Source: an uncultured Desulfatitalea sp.
GTDB taxonomy: Bacteria; Desulfobacterota; Desulfobacteria; Desulfobacterales; Desulfosarcinaceae
Length of the DNA stretch: 64,000 nucleotides
Direction: 5' to 3'
NCBI GenBank assembly: GCA_937868765.1
Contig: CALMNL010000010.1
Location: 175,619 to 239,618 of the forward strand
Of the stretch, positions 48,548 to 56,784 are shown piece after piece. The position numbers and the translations under genes were made by a program. The number at the start of each line of letters is the position of its first letter. The first letter of the stretch is position 1. The notes beneath the pieces are model-generated. The model was given only the letters and a program-made list of their open reading frames with translations. It made no database searches and was not told the DNA's origin.

Positions 48548-49858
48548 TTATACGACAACGCCGATCGCCTTTCCGTCGGCCGAAATTCCTATCATGCGCG
48601 CGTGGACCAGGGTGTTGGCTTTTACGGGCGCATCCATAACCACAGGTACATAGTTGTCGCTCCAGCCTTGTGCGACCACTTTTTTCCCGTCGGCTTCGCT
48701 TTCGATCAACACGGACAGGGTTTGGCCCACCTGGCTGCGGTAGAAGGCGGACCGCTTGACATCACCCAGAAGGCGCAGTTTCCGACAGCGTTCTTTGGTG
48801 ACGCCTTCAGGGACCCGTGGCTTGAAAGCGGCGGCCGGTGTACCTTTGCGCGGCGAGAAGGGAAAGACATGCAGGTAGGTTATGGGGAGCTCTTCGATCA
48901 AACGGCAGGTGTTTTCAAAAGCTTCTTCACTTTCTCCCGGAAAGCCGGCCATAACATCCACGCCGATGGCGGCACCGGGAATACTTCGCTGAATGGCGGT
49001 GAGGGTTTGGGCGAAGTGCTCACCGGTGTAGGGCCGTCCCATGCGGCGAAGGATCCCATCGTCGCCGCTTTGCATCGGAATATGAAGGTGGCGGCAAAGA
49101 CGGAGCCTGCTGTCATTGATGAGGTCGATAAGGCCGGCATCCACCTCGGTGGGTTCGATGGAACTGATCCGAAAGCGGGTCGCAACGGTTGACCCCCCGA
49201 TCAGCAGGTCCAGAAGGTCCTTCAGGCGTAAGGGCGGCTGTAGATCGGCGCCATACGCTCCCAGATGAATGCCGGTCAGCACCACTTCGTAAACGCCTTC
49301 CTCCTCCAAAGTCCGCACATGGCGGCATACATCGGCGACGGGCATGCTGCGGCTGCGGCCGCGGGCGTCCGGCACAATGCAATACGTACAGCGGGTGCTG
49401 CAACCGTCCTGAATTTTCAGAAAGGCGCGGGTGCGCCCTTCCCGGCTCACCGATGGCAGGGCTGCGAAAGGGCAGGCGGGGTCTACGGCCGGGCCCGGCA
49501 TACAGGGTGCCTGCCTGCTGTCGCGCGGTTCGGACAGGATTTCGGCGATGCGCATTTTGTCGGCATGGCCGACGATCTGCACGATGCCATCAATGGCCAT
49601 GATTTCAGAGGGGGCCGTTTGGGCATAGCAACCGGTGACGATGATCTCGGCCTGCGGGTGCTCTCGGTGGGCCCGACGGATGACCTGACGAGATTGCATG
49701 GCGGCCTTGCCGGTGACCGTGCAGGTGTTGATGACCACCACATCCGGAACGCCATCCCGGACCGGTTGCATGCCGGCTCCCGCCAACAGATGGGCCATGG
49801 CAGCCGATTCGCACTGGTTGACCTTGCAGCCCAGGGTGACGATCTGGAAGCGCTTCAT
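48548..49858 (-). CDS. mtaB: tRNA (t6A37) methylthiotransferase MtaB
   Basis: A radical SAM enzyme of 436 residues that adds a methylthio group to t6A37 of tRNA. The N-terminal UPF0004 domain (about 1-110) has TLGCKVNQCES and INTCTVT cysteines; the radical SAM motif is CSTRCTYC (about 146); a TRAM-like domain closes the protein. The pattern matches MtaB (YqeV) rather than MiaB. Its ATG overlaps the mnmA stop (ATGA), placing it third in a tRNA modification operon. It ends 20 bases from the convergent VWA gene. Confidence 0.9.
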   Translation of the reverse strand: MKRFQIVTLGCKVNQCESAAMAHLLAGAGMQPVRDGVPDVVVINTCTVTGKAAMQSRQVIRRAHREHPQAEIIVTGCYAQTAPSEIMAIDGIVQIVGHADKMRIAEILSEPRDSRQAPCMPGPAVDPACPFAALPSVSREGRTRAFLKIQDGCSTRCTYCIVPDARGRSRSMPVADVCRHVRTLEEEGVYEVVLTGIHLGAYGADLQPPLRLKDLLDLLIGGSTVATRFRISSIEPTEVDAGLIDLINDSRLRLCRHLHIPMQSGDDGILRRMGRPYTGEHFAQTLTAIQRSIPGAAIGVDVMAGFPGESEEAFENTCRLIEELPITYLHVFPFSPRKGTPAAAFKPRVPEGVTKERCRKLRLLGDVKRSAFYRSQVGQTLSVLIESEADGKKVVAQGWSDNYVPVVMDAPVKANTLVHARMIGISADGKAIGVVV

Positions 49859-50931
49859 TCGATCCAGCCTCCGCCCAATACTTCTTCTCCAAGGTAAAAG
49901 ACCGCTCCCTGGCCGGGCGTGACGGCCGACTCCGGATTGTCAAACAGGATTTCGGCACACGCTTCGCCCAGGGGGGTCAGCAGCGAGGGCACCGCTTTGT
50001 GACGATAGCGCACCCGGGTCATGACCGTTTTCGGCTCACGGGGGCGGGGCGCTATCCAGTTGATCTGGTGAACCCGGCATTTTGTGCTGAGCAGATCATT
50101 TTTGCCGCCTACTACCAGACAGTTTCGCTGCGGCTCCAGTCGCACGACGTAGTATGGTTCAGCAGCCGGACAGTTGATGCCGCGGCGCTGGCCGATGGTA
50201 AACCCGTGCAGGCCGTTATGGCGTCCGATGACGCGTCCTTGGAGATCTTCGATGTTGCCCGGTCGCGGCACGAAATGGGATTGACCCGAAAGAAAATCTC
50301 CATAGGTGCCGTTTTTGATGAAGCACACGTCCTGACTCTCTTCGGCCATGGCCGGGACGAGGCCGTGCCGACGGGCAAACTGGCGGGTCTGGGTCTTGGT
50401 CATGCCCCCAAGGGGCAGCAAGGCATGGGCCAATTGCTGCTGAGTCAGGCGGGAGAGGAAGTAGGATTGCTCCTTTTGTGGATCCACACCCCGTAACAGC
50501 CGCATACGCCCGTCGCCAGCCGTATCGATGCGTGCGTAATGACCGGTGGCAATCCGATCCACGCCCAGAGTTCTGGAATTTTCCAATAGTACTTGGAACT
50601 TGATAGCGGAATTGCACACCAGGCAGGGATTGGGGGTCTTGCCCTGGCCATAGGTTGCTGTGAAATAGTCCACCACCTGCTTTTGGAATTCGGTGCTCAG
50701 GTCGATAATATATAGAGGGATGTCGAGCTGATCGGCAAGAGGCTGCAAGGTTCGGCGCGCATGATCCGCCGTTGCCGCCATGGCGCCGGGCAGGCTGGCG
50801 GAAATGGCTCCCGACTCGTAGCCGTTCAGGAAATGGACCGCAATGAGCGACCGGCCCTCCTCCTTGAGAATGGCCGCGGCCACCAGGGAGTCGATGCCGC
50901 CGCTCATGGCGATGGCGGTATGGGGTTGCAT
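49855..50931 (-). CDS. mnmA: tRNA-specific 2-thiouridylase MnmA
   Basis: Forms 2-thiouridine at U34 of tRNA Lys, Glu, Gln. The 358-residue protein has a PP-loop SGGIDS (residues 10-15; usually SGGVDS) and the two catalytic cysteines in PNPCLVCNS and QDVCFIKN. Start ATG 50931 abuts the stop of the NIL-ferredoxin gene with no gap. Preceded and followed by tRNA sulfur-modification genes, so this is a thiolation operon. Confidence 0.94.
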   Translation of the reverse strand: MQPHTAIAMSGGIDSLVAAAILKEEGRSLIAVHFLNGYESGAISASLPGAMAATADHARRTLQPLADQLDIPLYIIDLSTEFQKQVVDYFTATYGQGKTPNPCLVCNSAIKFQVLLENSRTLGVDRIATGHYARIDTAGDGRMRLLRGVDPQKEQSYFLSRLTQQQLAHALLPLGGMTKTQTRQFARRHGLVPAMAEESQDVCFIKNGTYGDFLSGQSHFVPRPGNIEDLQGRVIGRHNGLHGFTIGQRRGINCPAAEPYYVVRLEPQRNCLVVGGKNDLLSTKCRVHQINWIAPRPREPKTVMTRVRYRHKAVPSLLTPLGEACAEILFDNPESAVTPGQGAVFYLGEEVLGGGWIE

Positions 50932-51357
50932 TTAAAAAAAGGCCTGGCGAATGGGTCTTACCTTCATAGCCCGTGGGGGGCAAGCCGGTACGCACAGTTC
51001 GCATACACTGCATTTTTGCTGGTCGAAGACGACCACCATTTCCGGCCGTCGAATGGAAAGGGCGCCGGTGGGGCAGACCGCCGTGCAGGCGCCGCATTGG
51101 GTGCAGATGGCATCTTCACGTTTGACTTCCTGGGAGGCGTTTTGTACATCAACCCCTTGGGATTTGAGGTATTGAACGCCTTCCTTGAAATTTTTGCGCT
51201 GGCCCGAAAGTTCCAGCACCATGTATCCTTCCTTGCGTGGCAGGATCCCGGCGTTGAGGATGTTGAAGGTCAGATCATAGTTGCGGGTAAGGTTGCAGAC
51301 CAGCGGCTTTTGAACTTCGGTCTTGGGAAAGCGCAATATGAGAATTTTCGAGTACAC
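50932..51357 (-). CDS. NIL-domain ferredoxin upstream of mnmA
   Basis: A 141-residue protein with an N-terminal NIL domain (about 1-80, as in methionine transporter ATPases and archaeal ferredoxins) followed by two [4Fe-4S] motifs CTQCGACTAVCP and CSVCELCVPACP. It probably acts in electron or sulfur transfer to the tRNA thiolation enzymes downstream; the stop touches the mnmA start. Start: GTG 51357 has GGAGG five bases before it; ATG 51399 is an alternative with a less natural N-terminus. Confidence 0.82.
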   Translation of the reverse strand: MYSKILILRFPKTEVQKPLVCNLTRNYDLTFNILNAGILPRKEGYMVLELSGQRKNFKEGVQYLKSQGVDVQNASQEVKREDAICTQCGACTAVCPTGALSIRRPEMVVVFDQQKCSVCELCVPACPPRAMKVRPIRQAFF

Positions 51358-51440
51358 GCATACCTCCAGAATACGTCGTGGCGCGGAATAGAACCGCACT
51401 TTAATGGTAACTCGCCAACCCTGTCAACAGCATAAAATCC

Positions 51441-53651
51441 ATGAATCGCTTTGCCTACAGAACGACCAGTCTTGCCATAAAAACCCTTTCCAACCTGTCC
51501 AAGGCGCGGGTCAACCTGCACGGCGCCGAGTTGATTCCCGAAGGTGCCAAAATCTTCGTGGTCAACCATTTCACGCGCCTGGAAACGTTCCTGATACCGT
51601 ATTACCTGCACAAGTTGCTTAAGAAACCCATATGGTCCCTGGCTTCTGCGGAGTTCTACGGCGGCGCCCTGGGGCGTTTCCTGGAATCGGTGGGTGCCGT
51701 ATCCACCAAGGACCCGGACCGCGACCGCCTCATCGTCAAAACCCTGCTCACCGACGAGGCCGCCTGGGTCATCTTTCCCGAAGGCCGCATGGTCAAGAAT
51801 AAAAAGATCATCGAAAAGGGACGTTACATGGTCTCCTTCGCCGGCGGCAAACACGCGCCGCACACCGGGGCCGCCCATCTGGCATTGCGCACCGAGTTTT
51901 ACCGGCAGCGTTTCGTTTGGCTGGCCGGTCACGGCCCCCGGGAGGCCGAACGGCTATTTGAACTCTTCAACCTGAATGCTCCGGGCGATGTGAGTCATCA
52001 AAGTACCTACATCGTGCCTGTGAACCTCACCTATTACCCTTTGCGCGCGAGAATGAACATTCTCAACAAGCTGGCCAAACGGTTCGTAGAAGACCTGCCC
52101 GAGAAGTTCAGCGAAGAGTTGATGACCGAAGGCAGCATGCTCACCACCGGGGTCGACATCGATCTGCGTTTCGGCCGGCCCATCGCCATCGCTCCCTATC
52201 TGCGGGACAGGCGCATCATCAACGATCTCCACGCGACCACGCCCTTCGACTTCGATGACCGCCTGCCAAGCCTGACGCGCATGCGCAAGGCGTCTCTTAA
52301 AATCATGCGGCGTTACATGGGGGCGATCTACGGGCTGACCACCGTCAACCACGATCACATCTTCGCCTCATTGCTTAAAAAGAGTCCCATGCGCCGGATG
52401 CGTCTGGACAATCTGCGCCGCCGTGCGTTTCTGGCCATTCATCAAGCGGCGGACCCCCGCCAGGGGCTCAACCTGCACACCAGTCTGCAGGAGAGCCAGA
52501 ACCATCTGCTGCTGGACGACCGCTACAACAAGGTGGCCGACTTTTTGTCCATTGCCCAGGAAACCGGCGTGATCCAGTCCATCCCGCCCTATCTGCTGCT
52601 GAATATACGCAAGCTGCGCGGCATATTCGACTTCCATCGGGCCAGGATCGATAACCCCGTTGCCGTGATGGCCAACGAAGTCGAACCGCTCACTCGGTTA
52701 CAGCGCCAGATTTCACGGCTCTCCTGGGTGCCCGGCTGCATGCTGCGCAGTAAAGTGGCCCGCTTCTTCCTGGAAAAGGCCCTTGAGGAATTTCAAGGGG
52801 ACTACCAGCGCTACTTTATCGCGGGTGAAAGCAAACCCACCGAAATCGGGAAACCCCGTCTGATTCGCGGCAAATCCCGGAAGGTCGGGATCGTGCTATG
52901 CCATGGGTATATGGCGGCGCCGGCCGAAGTGCGCGCCCTGGCCGACTACCTGGCCCGGCTCGGGTTTTGGGTTTACACCCCGCGACTCAAGGGGCATGGG
53001 ACGGCTCCCGAAGATCTGGCCCGGCAACCCTATGCGGAGTGGATCCGTTCGGTGGAGGAAGGCTACCTGGTAATCCGCAATATCTGCCGCCACGTGGTGG
53101 TGGGGGGCTTTTCCACCGGGGCCGCCCTGGCTTTGGAACTGGCCACGCGCATCGAATCGCTGAGCGGCGTGTTTTCCATCTCGGCACCGCTGCGCCTGCA
53201 ATATGCCGCTTCACGTCTGGCACCGCTGGTGGACTCCTGGAACCGACTGATGGGTCGCATGAATTGGGATGAGGCCAAGAAGGAATTCGTGGAGAACCAT
53301 CCCGAGAATCCGCATATCAACTACTCGCGCAATCCCATTGCCGGCGTACGCGAACTGGAGCGGCTGATGGATATGGTGGAACCCCGTCTGGCCGCCATCC
53401 GCATTCCGGCCCTCATCGTGCAGTCCAAGGAAGACCCCGTGGTCAATCCCAAGGGCGCCGAGCGTATCTTCCAATTGCTGGGGACCGTCGATAAACAATA
53501 TATCGCTTTCAACTTCAAACGCCACGGCATCATTCTGGGCGAAGGCTCCGAGAGGGTTCACAAGGTGATCGGGCAGTTTGTCCAGCAAATTTTCTCCGGA
53601 ATGCCCCAGGCCCGAGCGGCGATGCCGGAGCCATCCGATCTCGAGGAGTAA
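51441..53651 (+). CDS. acyltransferase fused to an alpha/beta hydrolase
   Basis: A 736-residue two-domain enzyme. Residues about 1-300 are a PlsC-type glycerolipid acyltransferase: the HX4D motif is here NHFTRLE (H43, E48; Glu for Asp), and FPEGR (112-116) is the second motif. Residues about 460-720 are a serine hydrolase: CHGYMAAPAE, RLKGHG, nucleophile in GFSTG (S558) and a C-terminal His in RHGIILGEG. The middle is unassigned. The combination suggests acyl-chain remodelling of membrane lipids. It is followed by an M48 protease gene 7 bases later. Confidence 0.82.
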   Translation: MNRFAYRTTSLAIKTLSNLSKARVNLHGAELIPEGAKIFVVNHFTRLETFLIPYYLHKLLKKPIWSLASAEFYGGALGRFLESVGAVSTKDPDRDRLIVKTLLTDEAAWVIFPEGRMVKNKKIIEKGRYMVSFAGGKHAPHTGAAHLALRTEFYRQRFVWLAGHGPREAERLFELFNLNAPGDVSHQSTYIVPVNLTYYPLRARMNILNKLAKRFVEDLPEKFSEELMTEGSMLTTGVDIDLRFGRPIAIAPYLRDRRIINDLHATTPFDFDDRLPSLTRMRKASLKIMRRYMGAIYGLTTVNHDHIFASLLKKSPMRRMRLDNLRRRAFLAIHQAADPRQGLNLHTSLQESQNHLLLDDRYNKVADFLSIAQETGVIQSIPPYLLLNIRKLRGIFDFHRARIDNPVAVMANEVEPLTRLQRQISRLSWVPGCMLRSKVARFFLEKALEEFQGDYQRYFIAGESKPTEIGKPRLIRGKSRKVGIVLCHGYMAAPAEVRALADYLARLGFWVYTPRLKGHGTAPEDLARQPYAEWIRSVEEGYLVIRNICRHVVVGGFSTGAALALELATRIESLSGVFSISAPLRLQYAASRLAPLVDSWNRLMGRMNWDEAKKEFVENHPENPHINYSRNPIAGVRELERLMDMVEPRLAAIRIPALIVQSKEDPVVNPKGAERIFQLLGTVDKQYIAFNFKRHGIILGEGSERVHKVIGQFVQQIFSGMPQARAAMPEPSDLEE

Positions 53652-53658
53652 AAAGCGC

Positions 53659-54936
53659 ATGAATGCCATCGGCATTGTGATCCTGGCAACCCTGGTGCTT
53701 GGCGCTGCCTTGGACTTAGTTGCCGACCTGCTCAATCTGCGGCGCATGCATACAGAACTGCCGGCTGCTTTCGCGGGATGGTACGACCCGGATCGCTACC
53801 GGCAATCCCAAACGTACCAGCAGGTGAACACCCGTTTCGGTTGGGGGGTCGCCATGACAGACCTGGGCGTGCTGCTCATCTTCTGGTTCGGCGGCGGCTT
53901 CGGCTGGTTGGACCAATGGGTGCGGGCGTTAGCGTTAGGCCCGGTTGCCAGCGGTCTGATTTTCATCGCGGTCCTGGCTGCCGCCAAAGCTTTCATCGCA
54001 CAGCCCTTCGGCATCTATGCCACCTTCGTGATCGAGGCCCGTTTCGGTTTCAACCGAACCACCTGGCCTACCTTTCTCTTAGATCGCGCCAAAGGTGTGG
54101 GGCTTGCTGTGCTGCTGGGGGCGCCTGTATTGTCCGCCGTACTGTTTTTCTTCCAGTCGGCCGGCGCCGATGCCTGGTGGTATTGCTGGATGATTACCGT
54201 GGGATTCATGCTGCTGATGCACTACATCGCACCCACCTGGATCATGCCGCTGTTCAATCGCTTCACGCCGCTACCCGAGGGCGAACTGCGCGCGGCCATC
54301 ACCGACTATGCGCGGCGCATTGATTTCGCATTGGACAATATCTTTGTCATGGACGGCTCCAAGCGCAGCAGCAAGGCCAACGCCTTTTTCACCGGATTTG
54401 GCCGACATCGGCGCATCGTGCTGTTCGATACCTTGATCGCCAAACACACCGTAGATGAACTGGTGGCGGTGCTGGCCCATGAAATGGGGCACTTTCGCCA
54501 ACGGCATATCCTCAAGATGCTGCTCATGGGCATCGGCCAGGCCGGTTTGATGTTCTACCTGCTCTCCTGGTTCATCTCATATCCACCGCTTTTTGCGGCC
54601 TTCGGGATCGAAACCCCTTCGGTTCATGCCGGTCTGGTCTTTTTTGGCTTGCTCTATACTCCTTTGGACCTGCTGTTGGGTATGGCAATGCAATGTATTT
54701 CCCGGCGCCATGAATTCGCCGCCGATCGGTTCGCCGTCACCACGGCACGCCGCGGCGGTGCATTGGCTGCGGCTTTGAAGAAGCTTTCGGTGGATACCCT
54801 CAGCAATCTCGACCCCCATCCATTTTATGTCTTCCTGCACTACTCCCATCCCCCTGTGAAACAACGGGTCGCGGCCATCGAAGCCAGTCTTGGCGCCCAA
54901 AGGGGAGCCCCCGGCCAGCAGGGTTTGGCAGATTGA
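53659..54936 (+). CDS. M48 family (Ste24/CAAX-type) membrane metalloprotease
   Basis: An integral membrane zinc protease of 425 residues, with about seven hydrophobic segments and the Ste24 plan. The zinc motif is HEMGH (H274-H278) and the third ligand is Glu in EFAAD (E352). Family relatives handle membrane or lipoprotein quality control. Start ATG 53659 is just after the upstream stop (GGAG overlapping it) rather than the earlier frame start. Same transcript as the acyltransferase and, probably, the following hydrolase. Confidence 0.9.
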   Translation: MNAIGIVILATLVLGAALDLVADLLNLRRMHTELPAAFAGWYDPDRYRQSQTYQQVNTRFGWGVAMTDLGVLLIFWFGGGFGWLDQWVRALALGPVASGLIFIAVLAAAKAFIAQPFGIYATFVIEARFGFNRTTWPTFLLDRAKGVGLAVLLGAPVLSAVLFFFQSAGADAWWYCWMITVGFMLLMHYIAPTWIMPLFNRFTPLPEGELRAAITDYARRIDFALDNIFVMDGSKRSSKANAFFTGFGRHRRIVLFDTLIAKHTVDELVAVLAHEMGHFRQRHILKMLLMGIGQAGLMFYLLSWFISYPPLFAAFGIETPSVHAGLVFFGLLYTPLDLLLGMAMQCISRRHEFAADRFAVTTARRGGALAAALKKLSVDTLSNLDPHPFYVFLHYSHPPVKQRVAAIEASLGAQRGAPGQQGLAD

Positions 54937-54999
54937 CACCGTTCATGGGCTGGGCTAATTTGCCTCGATAATTCGAACACCCTTGGACAGGAGGCGGCA

Positions 55000-55938
55000 T
55001 TGCGTATCGTAAAGATAGTAGTGGCACTGATTGTGGCGGGAATCATCGCAGGCGTTGCAATGCTCTATCTGGCTCCGGAAAAAGTCACGTCGGCCGCCTT
55101 GGGATTGGAGCGGCGTCTCGCCGGTTTGGCGCTCAAGCGGATCGGCCTGCCGGATGGCTCACACTATGTCTACCTCGAAGGCGGTAAGGGCGAGACACTC
55201 ATGTTGCTGCACGGCTTCGGGGCCAACAAGGATAATTTTGTCCGGGTCGCCCGTTTTTTATCCACCCACTATCACCTCATCGTGCCGGACCATATTGGGT
55301 TTGGCGAATCCAGTCGGCCTGCCGGCGCCGATTATCGAACGGCCGCCCAGGCGCAACGACTGCACGCCCTGATCCGGTCCCTGGGCATCTCGCAATTGCA
55401 CTTGGGAGGAAGTTCCATGGGCGGCCATATCGCCATGATCTATGCCGCCCTCTATCCAAATGAAGTGCAGAGTCTCTGGCTGCTCGATCCGGGTGGCATC
55501 TGGAGCGCGCCGCCCAGCGAACTGCGCAAGATCATTTCCGAAACCCATCAAAATCCGCTTCTGGCGGAAAATGAAGAAGGCTTTGCGCGGACCTTCGCGT
55601 TCGTAATGAGCGATCCGCCCTTTATCCCGAGGCCGATGCTGAACGTGATGGCCCAGGAGCGCATTCGCAACTACCAGCTGGAGAAAAGAATTTTCGAGGA
55701 GCTGACCGCCGATTCGGCCGAGCCGTACATCGCCGGTCTCAGAACCCCTGCCTTGATCGTCTGGGGCGAGCAAGACCGTACCATCAGCTCCGCCACGGCG
55801 GAAATCCTTCATGGCATGCTGCCCAACAGCCAGGTAATCATGATGCCGGGAATCGGCCATCTACCGATGCTCGAGCAACCCCGCCGCAGCGCGGAAGACT
55901 ACCTGAAGTTCCGCGCTGGCCTGCAAAAGCAGAATTAA
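55000..55938 (+). CDS. alpha/beta hydrolase, membrane-anchored
   Basis: A 312-residue hydrolase with one N-terminal helix (about 5-25). The catalytic set is visible: LLHGFGANKDN (oxyanion), nucleophile in GGSSMGG (S139), an acid in WGEQDRT, and His in GIGHLPMLE. The start is a TTG codon at 55000 with AGGAGG five to six bases upstream; no better ATG. Third gene in the acyltransferase/M48 group. The substrate (lipid ester or lactone) is not identifiable. Confidence 0.85.
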   Translation: MRIVKIVVALIVAGIIAGVAMLYLAPEKVTSAALGLERRLAGLALKRIGLPDGSHYVYLEGGKGETLMLLHGFGANKDNFVRVARFLSTHYHLIVPDHIGFGESSRPAGADYRTAAQAQRLHALIRSLGISQLHLGGSSMGGHIAMIYAALYPNEVQSLWLLDPGGIWSAPPSELRKIISETHQNPLLAENEEGFARTFAFVMSDPPFIPRPMLNVMAQERIRNYQLEKRIFEELTADSAEPYIAGLRTPALIVWGEQDRTISSATAEILHGMLPNSQVIMMPGIGHLPMLEQPRRSAEDYLKFRAGLQKQN

Positions 55939-55941
55939 GGA

Positions 55942-56643
55942 TCAGGCGCTTCCCTGGATCAGCATGGTGGCCGGGTCGAGCACGAGCGGCGGCTGATTTT
56001 CGTTGAGATGACACCCTTTCAGGGCTTTGACATGCACGGCATTCTCCACTGGCTGCAGGGCCATCGCCACGTCAAAAAGGTTCTGCACCGGTGAGAGTTG
56101 AATGGGCAGGCCGTCGGCGGCCGGAGCCTCGTGACGGTGGGTGGTGATGGTGAACCAGATGGGAAGGTTCAACTTCAGTGCCAGACGTTTGAGCTCGTCC
56201 AGCACACCGCGACTCTCGGGATCGAAGCGCTGGCCGTCGATTATGATCAGGTGCGGCGCAAAGATACCCTGGGAGGTGAGGTCGGTGAGACGCTCTTCGA
56301 GTTTAGGGGCCGAGAATCCTTCCACTTGGAAGGTCATGATGAAACGGTGGCCCACGATGGTATCCCACAGACGGTCCAGGTGGGGCACCTGGTATTGCTG
56401 GGCCAGGCGGCCGAGGACCTCCTTGTACCAGAGATCGACCTTGCCCACCGGCTCGTTCAAGCTGATGTGCAGCACCTTTTTCCCGCGCAGCATGGTATTG
56501 AGGGCAATTTGAATCACCAGGGCGGTTTTGCCCACACCGGCTCTTGCCAGAACGGCACCGAACTGGCCCGGCTCGAGGATGTCGTCGCTGTCGTAGCCCA
56601 GCAACCGCAGCGGATTGCGCATGATGAGATCTTGTTTGAGCAT
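55942..56643 (-). CDS. RecA-like P-loop ATPase, unknown role
   Basis: A 233-residue protein of the RecA/KaiC-type ATPase fold. Walker A is ARAGVGKTAL (about 30-39), the Walker B-like segment is HLIIIDGQ (about 133-140). It starts MLKQDLIMRNPLRLLGY at ATG 56643 with AAAGGAG about eight bases before it; an upstream start is possible. It lies directly downstream of fusA in the same direction, but the family is not a known EF-G partner. Possible roles range from DNA maintenance to signalling; not assigned. Confidence 0.65.
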   Translation of the reverse strand: MLKQDLIMRNPLRLLGYDSDDILEPGQFGAVLARAGVGKTALVIQIALNTMLRGKKVLHISLNEPVGKVDLWYKEVLGRLAQQYQVPHLDRLWDTIVGHRFIMTFQVEGFSAPKLEERLTDLTSQGIFAPHLIIIDGQRFDPESRGVLDELKRLALKLNLPIWFTITTHRHEAPAADGLPIQLSPVQNLFDVAMALQPVENAVHVKALKGCHLNENQPPLVLDPATMLIQGSA

Positions 56644-56784
56644 GGCCAGACTCCTTTCTTTAAGGCGAATGACCCGGCGACCGGTCGCCTGCAACCTCGT
56701 GGGGGGGCAGGCGCCATGGCGCCGGGCGGCGCGTTCCTTGGGGAGCGCTTCCGAATCCATCTTGAACATTCCATCGAACTCCGA

